This document shows positions 27,012-34,642 of a DNA stretch of 64,000 nt, piece by piece. This DNA is from Psychrobacter proteolyticus (GTDB taxonomy: Bacteria; Pseudomonadota; Gammaproteobacteria; Pseudomonadales; Moraxellaceae): NCBI RefSeq assembly GCF_003350005.1, contig NZ_QLKS01000006.1:1-64000 (forward strand), written 5' to 3'. The notes under the pieces are model-generated. The model had not been told where the DNA came from. It did not search any database and worked only from the letters and a program-made list of their open reading frames with translations. Numbering within the stretch: the stretch's first letter is position 1; each line of letters opens with the position of its first letter. Both the position numbers and the translations under genes were made by a program.

Positions 27012-28886
27012 ATGAGCGATTTACTTACTAGTATCAAAAAGCGTCGGATTAGTTCATTTAATAATTATATTCTAAACATTAGATTTCCGTTTTTTAAGAA
27101 ACTTAAAAATGGTGCAAGTATTGATTTGGATTTCCCTTTCGTTGCTTTAGTTGGGCCAAATGGTTCTGGAAAGTCATCTACACTTCAAGCTTTATATGGC
27201 TGCCCAGCAAACCATAATGTAGCCCATTATTGGTTTTCTACGGCGATAGATCCTATAGAGGAAAGCGGAGATGAAGCGTATAGATATATTTATAAATACC
27301 AACCTCTTAATTATCAGTCGCCTGTAGAAATAGCTCAAAAACGAGTGCGTAGGAAAGATGATCCTGATTACTGGGAAACTGCTCGTCCCATGATTAAAGA
27401 TAAGATGGCTAATATGCCTGAGCCTTTTGATGAATCTTTGTCTGAACTTAGAAACAAGACCAGATGGAAAAAAATACAGAAGGAAGTCGTATACATCGAT
27501 TTTCGAGCTGAACTTAGTGCTTTTGATAAGTTTTTTTATTTTGGTACATATAATAAGAGTGAGTCTATAGATTCTAAACAAGATTTTTTACGTAAGAGAT
27601 CACGTGTTCTAAAGAACCATATAGAGCAAATAGGTACTAGTAGCTCTGTCATGAGTTGGCACTCAAGAGAAACGACAAGTATAGATGTATTAAACGAAGA
27701 AGAAATTAATTGGGTTAATAGTATATTAGGTAAAAACTATATATCTGCAAAAATAGTTAAGCATAACTTATTTAACAATTCAGGGTACTCGATAATTTTT
27801 ACAAATTCTGTTTCTAGTTATAGTGAAGCTGTAGCAGGTAGTGGGGAAGTATCTGTCGTTAACTGCGTTGTTAAAGTTCTGAGAGCTGCGAAAGATTCAT
27901 TGATTTTACTAGATGAACCTGAAGTCTCACTTCACCCAGGAGCACAAAAAGCGCTTCGACAGTTATTATTCTCTGTGATATTAAAAAATGGCTGTCAAGT
28001 GATTGTGTCGACACATTCTGAACATTTTGTGAATGGATTACCTAATAATGCTATAAAACTTTTTCAATTTGAAGCTGCGAATAATACCTACAATATTATT
28101 AATAACTGTTCTGCTGAACAAGCTTTTTTACGATTGGGGTCAGAGTTTCATGGAACTAAGCGAAAGATATATGTTGAAGATGAACTCGCAAAAGAAATAG
28201 TGAGTGCAGCAGCTGTTGAAATAGACAAAGAAATTCTTAAGAATATTGAAGTTATCGTTTATCCTGGTGGTGCAGCCACTATAGTTAAAAACTTACTAGT
28301 GCATTTTGCTGTTTCTGAAACACCCAATAAGGATATTGTTTTTCTTGATGGTGATATGAGAAAGACTGTTGATATAGATGAGACTGAAAAATATAAGGAG
28401 AAATTAGATGAAGGTACATTTTCCGTCAAGCGATTTCAAAAAGATATCCCTCAAAGTGAATTAAATGATATTGACGATATTCTGTTTTCTCAAACAGGAA
28501 CAAGAGGCGATTCTTTCATTTTACCTCTTAATGGTGGAAATTCTGACAATTCTGTACAAAAAGAGAATTTTAAACTAAAAATGCTTGATGTTTATCATGA
28601 CAAATTTAATTTTATGAATGTTGATACACCAGAGGAACTTATATGGGAAATTGCAAGTAATAGCGATCTATTAAATGTTGATTCTATTAAGAAGCTCTTC
28701 CCAACAGAGCCTTACAAAGATAGATTTAGACTTTTTTCAGAACATGATTATGGTAGTAAAACTAACTCCACTCAAATCCTTGAAACACAAAAGCGTTTTC
28801 TAGCGAAACGAGATACCAACCATTATTTATGGTTAGAATTTAAAGAAATTCTCCGCTTAATATTAAAAGCAGAAGAAATACTATAA
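27012..28886 (+). CDS. OLD-like AAA ATPase with TOPRIM-like C terminus
   Basis: A 624-residue ABC-type AAA ATPase. Walker A is GPNGSGKS at about 48-55, a signature-like AGSGEVS at 275-281, Walker B LILLDEPEVSLHPG at 297-310 and the H-loop STHSEHF at 333-339. From about 385 comes a TOPRIM-like order: IYVED with Glu (386-390), YPGG (417-420) and VFLDGD (443-448). This is the layout of OLD-family nucleases, including GajA of Gabija. A long C-terminal region is unassigned. It follows the methyltransferase by 70 bp, without a terminator between them, and probably forms a two-gene operon with it. Codon use is AT-rich compared with core genes. Nuclease activity and a defence role are inferred from the fold, not shown. 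Confidence 0.85.
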   Translation: MSDLLTSIKKRRISSFNNYILNIRFPFFKKLKNGASIDLDFPFVALVGPNGSGKSSTLQALYGCPANHNVAHYWFSTAIDPIEESGDEAYRYIYKYQPLNYQSPVEIAQKRVRRKDDPDYWETARPMIKDKMANMPEPFDESLSELRNKTRWKKIQKEVVYIDFRAELSAFDKFFYFGTYNKSESIDSKQDFLRKRSRVLKNHIEQIGTSSSVMSWHSRETTSIDVLNEEEINWVNSILGKNYISAKIVKHNLFNNSGYSIIFTNSVSSYSEAVAGSGEVSVVNCVVKVLRAAKDSLILLDEPEVSLHPGAQKALRQLLFSVILKNGCQVIVSTHSEHFVNGLPNNAIKLFQFEAANNTYNIINNCSAEQAFLRLGSEFHGTKRKIYVEDELAKEIVSAAAVEIDKEILKNIEVIVYPGGAATIVKNLLVHFAVSETPNKDIVFLDGDMRKTVDIDETEKYKEKLDEGTFSVKRFQKDIPQSELNDIDDILFSQTGTRGDSFILPLNGGNSDNSVQKENFKLKMLDVYHDKFNFMNVDTPEELIWEIASNSDLLNVDSIKKLFPTEPYKDRFRLFSEHDYGSKTNSTQILETQKRFLAKRDTNHYLWLEFKEILRLILKAEEIL

Positions 28887-29106
28887 AGTAAATATAGGCT
28901 ACTTTACAACTCATTAAGATCTTAGAAATGCTTACAAGCATAATAAGTGTTAGCTCAACCTCCTAATAAAACTATAACTTGACCATTGCTGTGGCAAAAA
29001 ATGTACGTAATATAATTGATGTGAGAATGTTAACTTATTCTAATACCAAAGGCCCTTATACTTCTGCAACTTTGAAATTTTTATATAATGTTAATTTGAT
29101 ATTATA
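28887..29106. other. AT-rich tail of the acquired cassette
   Basis: About 220 AT-rich bases after the ATPase gene, with no ORF of note, no RNA and no terminator hairpin that I can find. It ends where the orphan copy of the DUF2339 3' end begins, so it includes the right junction of the cassette. Confidence 0.5.
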
Positions 29107-29226
29107 AGACTGAAGCAATTTGGCGAGTCATATCCTTCCTTGGCGCAGGCAGCTTAATACTATTAATTGGTTACCTTGCCCCATTACCACCAGCGCATGA
29201 GGAAACAGAAAACCAAAATCAAGCTT
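29107..29226 (+). pseudogene. Orphan 3' fragment of a second DUF2339 gene (direct repeat copy B)
   Basis: Starting at AGACTGAAGCAATTTGG this stretch encodes, in one frame up to TAA at 29226, a peptide from TEAIWRV to APLPPAHEE and a Gln/Asn-rich end. This is the C terminus of the DUF2339 protein at 22377. Differences from copy A are almost all synonymous, so the fragment comes from a functional gene of a diverged relative or is the original host 3' end. It has no start codon or 5' part. The ylqF gene begins 126 bp downstream. Confidence 0.88.
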
Positions 29227-29352
29227 AATCACAAAGCTGGTTGGGTGAAATTGTGCCGTGAGCAAGCAGGTTCTGTAGTAAACTGGCACCATTAGAAAGT
29301 AAACGTTGATTGTTTTACTTTTAGCATTTTTTATAAAAGGTTATGAAAGCAG

Positions 29353-30309
29353 ATGGATAAGAGAGCAAGTATTCAGTGGTTCCCTGGGCATATGAACAAA
29401 GCCCGTAACGAAATCAAAGAAGTCATGCCGCAGATGGATTTGGTCATCGAGGTCATCGATGCGCGTATTCCTTATAGCAGTGAAAACCCAATGGTCGCAG
29501 CACTACGCGGCGAAAAGCCTGTTATCAAAATCCTGAACAAAGCTGACCTTGCCGATCCTGAGTTGACTCAAGCATGGATGGATTATCTCGAACAGCAAGA
29601 TGGGGTCAAAGCCATTGCTTGCGATACTGAAAAAGCCAATGATGTAAAACGCATCATCGCCATCTGTAAGCATCTCGTACCCAATAAAGTCGGGACTGGT
29701 CGTCAAATCAAAGCGATGATTATGGGTATTCCAAACGTTGGCAAATCAACGCTGATCAATACGCTAGCAGGACGCGCTGTGGCAAAGACAGGCGACGAGC
29801 CAGCAGTGACCAAGTCACAACAACTGATTAAACTCGACGATGACATCATGCTTTATGACACACCTGGTATGCTATGGCCAAAAGTCGAAAACGAAAACTC
29901 AGGTTATCGTTTAGCAGCGACGGGCGGTATCCGTGATACGGCTTTTGACTTCGCTGATGTGGCCAGCTATACCGCTGAGTACTTAATGCAAGCCTATCCT
30001 GAGCTGCTAAAAACTCGCTACAAAATTGAAGAGCTGCCAAAGACCGACTGGGAGTTTTTTGAAGTCGCTGGACGTAATCGCGGCTGTGTACGCGCGGGCA
30101 ATCAAGTCGACACTTACCGTATGTCTGAAATTCTCATTAACGAATTGCGTAGCGCAAAGATTGGTCGCATCACGCTAGAAACACCAGCGATGACTGAAGC
30201 TGAAGAAATCGTCGTCGCAGAACAACGACTCGCTGCTGAAGAGAAGAAAAAAGCGAAAGAGGAAGAAAAGCGATTACGTCGTTTGAAAACACGGAAGAAT
30301 AGGAAGTAG
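29353..30309 (+). CDS. ylqF: Ribosome biogenesis GTPase YlqF/RbgA
   Basis: A 318-residue circularly permuted GTPase that acts in late 50S assembly. The family N-terminal WFPGHMNKA is at about 9-17. The G4 motif NKAD (about 61-64) comes before G1 GIPNVGKST (about 124-132) and G3 DTPGM, which shows the permutation. The C terminus is a Lys/Arg/Glu-rich helix (KKKAKEEEKRLRRLKTRKNR) likely to bind rRNA. In the absence of the cassette it would follow the DUF2339 gene, and it now follows the orphan fragment. Identification is secure. Confidence 0.95.
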   Translation: MDKRASIQWFPGHMNKARNEIKEVMPQMDLVIEVIDARIPYSSENPMVAALRGEKPVIKILNKADLADPELTQAWMDYLEQQDGVKAIACDTEKANDVKRIIAICKHLVPNKVGTGRQIKAMIMGIPNVGKSTLINTLAGRAVAKTGDEPAVTKSQQLIKLDDDIMLYDTPGMLWPKVENENSGYRLAATGGIRDTAFDFADVASYTAEYLMQAYPELLKTRYKIEELPKTDWEFFEVAGRNRGCVRAGNQVDTYRMSEILINELRSAKIGRITLETPAMTEAEEIVVAEQRLAAEEKKKAKEEEKRLRRLKTRKNRK

Positions 30310-30330
30310 GTTTAATAAACGTAAGACCAA

Positions 30331-30726
30331 TCATGTAGAAGTGAAAATTTTCCCGTCAGGCAAAGAAACCAACCCTAACAAATAATAAAACACCAACCCA
30401 TGTTTCTTTGCCAATGGTGCAATTACTCTAGCAGCTTCTTGCATATTACTATCTGGCAGCGGCAGAGAGACAGCAAAAGTATTCTGTAGCTGCACATGAG
30501 CGTCCGTTGCCCCAAATGCTAATGAAAGCTCAAATGACAAATCACCTTCATGAGCCAGTTGCTGTAGCTCAGTGGCAAACTCGAATATGTTTTCGCTATG
30601 AGCGCTGACTTCTACCTCTAGAAGCTGCGGTAGTAATACACCAGCGCTATCATATGAGTTTGGTAGATACTCATCACCATCACCCAAACTTGCATCCCAA
30701 ATATAAAACAAAGTATATTCAGTCAT
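30331..30726 (-). CDS. Uncharacterised protein, short paralogue of its upstream neighbour
   Basis: A 131-residue acidic soluble protein of no family I recognise. Its start (MTEYTLFYIWD) and end (VIAPLAKKHGLVFYYLLGLVSLPDGKIF) match the first ~125 residues of the adjacent larger protein (SAQTFFVWD; VIAPLCEELGLVFYDTRGMVAYPDGTIY), so it is a stand-alone copy of that N-terminal domain. It starts six bases after the neighbour's stop codon, in one operon. No signal peptide is seen. Paired long and short copies are sometimes seen for immunity proteins or partner subunits, but function is unknown. Confidence 0.7.
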   Translation of the reverse strand: MTEYTLFYIWDASLGDGDEYLPNSYDSAGVLLPQLLEVEVSAHSENIFEFATELQQLAHEGDLSFELSLAFGATDAHVQLQNTFAVSLPLPDSNMQEAARVIAPLAKKHGLVFYYLLGLVSLPDGKIFTST

Positions 30727-30732
30727 AACTGG

Positions 30733-31857
30733 TTACTCCAACGGCTCTACGGTAGATAAAATCTCTAAAAGTCTATCCCAACGCTCATTCATTCTATTCT
30801 TAGCATACTCGTTTGGTGAGTTATCTATCAGATCACGATACTGTATAACCAACTCATCGAAGTCCTCTCGATCTGCAAGTTTGGCTAAAATAAGGTGTTT
30901 ATCCACACTCTCACCATAGCTGTGCCCTCTTGCAATCCTGTTGTGCAGTAACAAAAAAAGTTGATTATAGCTGTCTATTTTATCTGCTTCATCCAATTTA
31001 CTGGCAAACTCAGTATTGATAAATTCAGGAATCTGTTTTTGCTTATCTGCAAAGTTTCTATCGCATACATTAATGTAATGTAGCTTTAAATAAGGAAACT
31101 GCTGTCTAAGCTCAGTTGGCGGCGATGCTTTGTCATAAATCTCTTCAAACGCTGGTGATACAAAATACGCATGAATTTTTAATCTAAAATAGCCGTTCTT
31201 ACCTTCCGCTCCTCCGGTTAGACGCACATGACCATAAGGCATGGCCTTGGTACAACCATCGACTTCAAGAGAATCATTAACGTTAGCGCTTGTTACTTGA
31301 CTACACTGATAACCATAACGTTCTAAACAATCATGCATGAATGGGTGCAGTATTTTTTCAAAGTCCTCTCTATCTCTAGGAACCTGTGCCTCTGGCTTAT
31401 AAATATCGGCGGACTGTTTTGCAAGCGCCCGCTTTTCTTTTAGCAGTGTCATCCCTCGTGCGATGTTAGGCGGATAGATCGTACCATCTGGATAGGCGAC
31501 CATACCCCGCGTGTCATAAAACACTAGCCCTAATTCTTCACATAAAGGGGCGATAACATCTAGCGCTTCACCGTGCAGTGCTTCAGGTGTGGGTATGGCG
31601 ACGCAAGCGGTCTTAGGATGTGTTTTCATCTCTAAATTTGTATTTACGTAGGCTTCATAAAAGACTTCTGAATAATCCGAGATTCTGGCTTCGTCCACGA
31701 GACGAGCTGCCAGCTCAATGATATTTGGGCTGATAGTATCCACTGGCTGCTGGCGCAAAGCTTCAAAGTCGTGCGTTGCTTGTTCCCATGAGCTGTCTTT
31801 ACTTGGTATACAAGTAACTTGCTGGATATCCCAGACAAAAAAGGTTTGTGCTGACAA
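30733..31857 (-). CDS. Uncharacterised two-domain protein
   Basis: A 374-residue soluble protein of unknown family. The N-terminal domain (about 1-130) is shared with the short downstream paralogue, and the remaining ~240 residues have no match I know. The TTG at 31857 is chosen as start: GGAG lies eight bases upstream, and the resulting N terminus MSAQTFFVWD aligns with MTEYTLFYIWD of the paralogue. The reading frame stays open upstream to an ATG at 31926, but that adds 23 unrelated residues. The pair lies between ylqF and mutY on the opposite strand, perhaps as an inserted accessory operon. Confidence 0.7.
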   Translation of the reverse strand: MSAQTFFVWDIQQVTCIPSKDSSWEQATHDFEALRQQPVDTISPNIIELAARLVDEARISDYSEVFYEAYVNTNLEMKTHPKTACVAIPTPEALHGEALDVIAPLCEELGLVFYDTRGMVAYPDGTIYPPNIARGMTLLKEKRALAKQSADIYKPEAQVPRDREDFEKILHPFMHDCLERYGYQCSQVTSANVNDSLEVDGCTKAMPYGHVRLTGGAEGKNGYFRLKIHAYFVSPAFEEIYDKASPPTELRQQFPYLKLHYINVCDRNFADKQKQIPEFINTEFASKLDEADKIDSYNQLFLLLHNRIARGHSYGESVDKHLILAKLADREDFDELVIQYRDLIDNSPNEYAKNRMNERWDRLLEILSTVEPLE

Positions 31858-31990
31858 GATACTATCTCCTAAACTATTAATGGAAACACTGGTTCTACTT
31901 ATTATTAAACTGAAAGTGAAGGGCACGTAATAACTAACTAATACTCTTCTTTAAAAACAACAGACCATTGCATAGCGAGTCAGCCCACCC

Positions 31991-32015
31991 CATAAATTAG
32001 TTAACCTTTTATGGT
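31991..32015. repeat. Interrupted inverted repeat upstream of mutY
   Basis: CCATAAA and TTTTATGG face each other across about 10 bp some 35 bp before the mutY start, in the divergent promoter region. It could be an operator or chance in AT-rich DNA. Confidence 0.3.
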
Positions 32016-32048
32016 CTAATATTTTTTATTAATTGACAAGGATTATTC

Positions 32049-33293
32049 TTGCCTACTTTATTCTCTCAACCTGAGTCATCTCTTAACTCCTTCGCCCCGC
32101 GCCTGCTAAATTGGTTTGCCGAAAACGGTCGCCATGACTTACCTTGGCAACAGCACCAGACTGATACACCCAATCCTTATATCGTTTGGTTATCCGAAGT
32201 GATGCTTCAGCAAACGCAAGTGACTACCGTGCTGCCCTACTTCGCGCGTTTTATGGAGACGTTTCCGACTGTGCAAGATTTAGCCGCTGCCGACTGGGAT
32301 TTGGTCGCCGAGCATTGGGCAGGACTTGGCTATTATGCACGCGCGCGTAATTTGCATAAAGGTGCTAAGCAGTTGGTTGAGGTCATCGATGAAACGGGGG
32401 ACTTTCCGCAGACACTAACAGGATGGGAGGCGATTTCGGGCGTTGGGCCGTCGACCGCTGGGGCGATTATGGCGATGGGATTGCATCACTATGGCGTTAT
32501 CTGCGATGGCAATGTCAAACGAGTGCTGACACGTTGGGCAGCTATCGACGGCGATATCACCAAATCTGCTACCACCAAAGATTTATGGGCATTAGCAGAG
32601 CGACTAACACCGACAGAGAACTCCGGACTATTTGCGCAAGCCATGATGGATATGGGTGCGACATTATGTACCCGTAGCAAGCCTGCCTGTCTATTATGTC
32701 CATTAAAAGAAGACTGCCTAGCGCATGCGCAAGGGCGCGAGACTGATTATCCTGTCAAAGCAAAAAAACAGCCCAAACCTAGTAAATTCAGTGATGCACT
32801 GCTAATCGAAAGTGCAGATGGTGACATACTATGGCTACAGCGCCCTGACAATGGTATCTGGGGTGGATTATGGAGTTTGCCATTACAGTTTGTAGAAAAA
32901 ATTGACGGTAAAGCGAACATTAAGGCTACTGTTAAAAAGACGCTAGCTAGCGATGATAAGCCATCAAACACAGTAAACGATGTCCGTAGTAATGAAAAAG
33001 TATACGAAGCAGAATTTACCACTGCTGAGCAAATCATTAATGAATGGCTCATAAAAAATGAACTGGTGGCAAAATCAGTCAGCAATACCTTGCTCGATGA
33101 TGCCCCTATCAAGCATTCGCTGACGCATTTTCACTGGTATTTGACCCCGCGTAAACTGACGATCGATGCGACGCAGATAACTGAGCTAAATCAGAAATTA
33201 GCAGCGGCTGAAATTGACTTTAAATGGTTAACCGAACAAAAAGCGCAAGACAGCCTAGGGCTGCCTCGCGCGATGGTTAAGATCCTAGAATAA
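32049..33293 (+). CDS. mutY: A/G-specific adenine glycosylase MutY
   Basis: Base-excision repair enzyme that removes adenine opposite 8-oxoguanine. The 414-residue protein has the catalytic Glu in LSEVMLQQTQVTTV, the helix-hairpin-helix GVGPSTAGAI and the catalytic Asp in CDGNVKRVLTR. The [4Fe-4S] ligands are spaced C-x6-C-x2-C-x5-C in CTRSKPACLLCPLKEDC. A Nudix-like C-terminal domain for oxoG recognition follows (WGGLWSLP). It is longer than the E. coli protein by an insert in the C-terminal domain (about 300-340). The start is TTG with AAGGA six bases upstream, and no ATG precedes the conserved N terminus. Terminator directly after it. Confidence 0.96.
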   Translation: MPTLFSQPESSLNSFAPRLLNWFAENGRHDLPWQQHQTDTPNPYIVWLSEVMLQQTQVTTVLPYFARFMETFPTVQDLAAADWDLVAEHWAGLGYYARARNLHKGAKQLVEVIDETGDFPQTLTGWEAISGVGPSTAGAIMAMGLHHYGVICDGNVKRVLTRWAAIDGDITKSATTKDLWALAERLTPTENSGLFAQAMMDMGATLCTRSKPACLLCPLKEDCLAHAQGRETDYPVKAKKQPKPSKFSDALLIESADGDILWLQRPDNGIWGGLWSLPLQFVEKIDGKANIKATVKKTLASDDKPSNTVNDVRSNEKVYEAEFTTAEQIINEWLIKNELVAKSVSNTLLDDAPIKHSLTHFHWYLTPRKLTIDATQITELNQKLAAAEIDFKWLTEQKAQDSLGLPRAMVKILE

Positions 33294-33305
33294 AAAACTT
33301 AGTAT

Positions 33306-33345
33306 AAAAAAAGCGACTCATTATTGATAATGAGTCGCTTTTTTT
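33306..33345. terminator. Bidirectional Rho-independent terminator
   Basis: AAAAAAAGCGACTCATTA pairs perfectly with its complement around a 4-nt loop. It lies between the convergent mutY and tesB genes and has T-runs in both directions. Confidence 0.9.
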
Positions 33346-33379
33346 ATTCCAACATAAAGATAACTGGGTCTAAAGCACC

Positions 33380-34282
33380 TTAAGATTTTGGCACACGTAA
33401 ACGCATGAGGCCTTCTTGTTGCACGGTTGCGACCAGTTTGCCATCTTGCCAAAACTGACCATGATTCAACCCTTTCGCATTAGACGTGGTATCGCTCCAC
33501 ATGTCATAAAGCATCCATTTATTCAAATCAAAATCACGATGGAAATGCATTGAGTGATCGATACTGGCAGCTTGTAGACCACTGGTCATAAAGCTAACAC
33601 CATGTGACATTAGCCCTGTGCCAACCAAATAAAAATCCGACGAGAATGCCAAGAGTGCTTGCTGAATAGCCACTGGCTGATTGCCCAATTCACGAATACG
33701 TAGCCAGTTTGCTTGCTTGGGTTTCATAGGTTCTGGGCTAATCGGATTACGCGGCTTAACTGGCTTAATCTCGACATGACGGCGGCGCATAAATCTTGCT
33801 TTTAGCGCTTCTGGCACTTTTCCGACATTTTCTTCTTTTAGATCTTGCTCTGTCAGCAAGTCTTCTGGCGGTGGATAGACAGGCATATCTTCTTGATACT
33901 CAAGCCCATCTTCCATCGGCGAAAACGAGGCAATCATTGAAAATATTACTTGTTCAACAGGCGGCTTACCACGTACTTCTTTGTACTGGATAGCCGTGAC
34001 TTCACGTGCAGACAAGCTACGACCATCACGCAATCGACGGACTTGGTATATCACTGGTTGGTTGATATCGCCACCACGCAAAAAATACCCATGCAGTGAG
34101 TGACAAGGTTTGTCTTTATCTAATGTATGCGCCGCTGCCATAATCGCTTGGGCGAGCACTTGCCCACCAAATATACGACTGCCCACATAGTCATGGCTTT
34201 TACCCTCAAACACATCAGGGGTAACTTCAATAAGCGCGATAGTAGCCAGCAGCTCATCAATCAGTTGTAGATTATCGGACAT
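33380..34282 (-). CDS. tesB: Acyl-CoA thioesterase II
   Basis: A ~300-residue double-hotdog thioesterase that hydrolyses acyl-CoA to free fatty acid and CoA. Conserved parts are the N-terminal SRIFGGQVLAQAIMAA and the C-terminal ASIDHSMHFHRDF with the catalytic-region residues. The ATG at 34282 (MSDNLQLIDELL) is preferred over one nine codons upstream because AAGGA precedes it and homologues start here. An insert of charged residues (about 155-195, EALKARFMRRRHVEIKPVKP) is longer than in E. coli TesB. Monocistronic, with a shared terminator. Confidence 0.93.
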   Translation of the reverse strand: MSDNLQLIDELLATIALIEVTPDVFEGKSHDYVGSRIFGGQVLAQAIMAAAHTLDKDKPCHSLHGYFLRGGDINQPVIYQVRRLRDGRSLSAREVTAIQYKEVRGKPPVEQVIFSMIASFSPMEDGLEYQEDMPVYPPPEDLLTEQDLKEENVGKVPEALKARFMRRRHVEIKPVKPRNPISPEPMKPKQANWLRIRELGNQPVAIQQALLAFSSDFYLVGTGLMSHGVSFMTSGLQAASIDHSMHFHRDFDLNKWMLYDMWSDTTSNAKGLNHGQFWQDGKLVATVQQEGLMRLRVPKS

Positions 34283-34593
34283 GACGATATGTTTCCTTAT
34301 TTTTATCAAAAACGCTCAGCATCTGATGATATTGATGCCATATAGCCATCATATTTGAATGTAAAATAATGCGAGATCACTTGTTAAGATCTGTCGAAGG
34401 AGACCTTAAAATAAACATACAAACATCGTTAGCGATGTTATCACCGAATATTTATTTTCTATAGAAAAGGTAAACATCTTACCCAATATTGGTGGCTTTG
34501 ACTAGTTACTGTCAGCTTACTCATAAGTATTGCCTGTCTGTTTTTGCCAGAAAAATCGCAACTAAAGAGCAAAGCAAGCAATCTCAACCATAA
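34283..34593. other. Intergenic region upstream of tesB
   Basis: About 310 AT-rich bases that hold the tesB promoter region on the minus strand. The only structure I see is a small perfect hairpin at 34422-34439 (AACATCG, 4-nt loop, CGATGTT). No gene or RNA is recognised. Confidence 0.45.
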
Positions 34594-34625
34594 AAAAACG
34601 AGATGTATAATAACACCTCGTTTTT
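34594..34625 (-). terminator. Rho-independent terminator of rapA
   Basis: AAAAACGAGATGT pairs with ACACCTCGTTTTT with one mismatch and a 6-nt loop. On the minus strand it lies about 20 bp after the rapA stop and ends in a T-run. Confidence 0.8.
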
Positions 34626-34642
34626 GACAAATACGCCGATGT

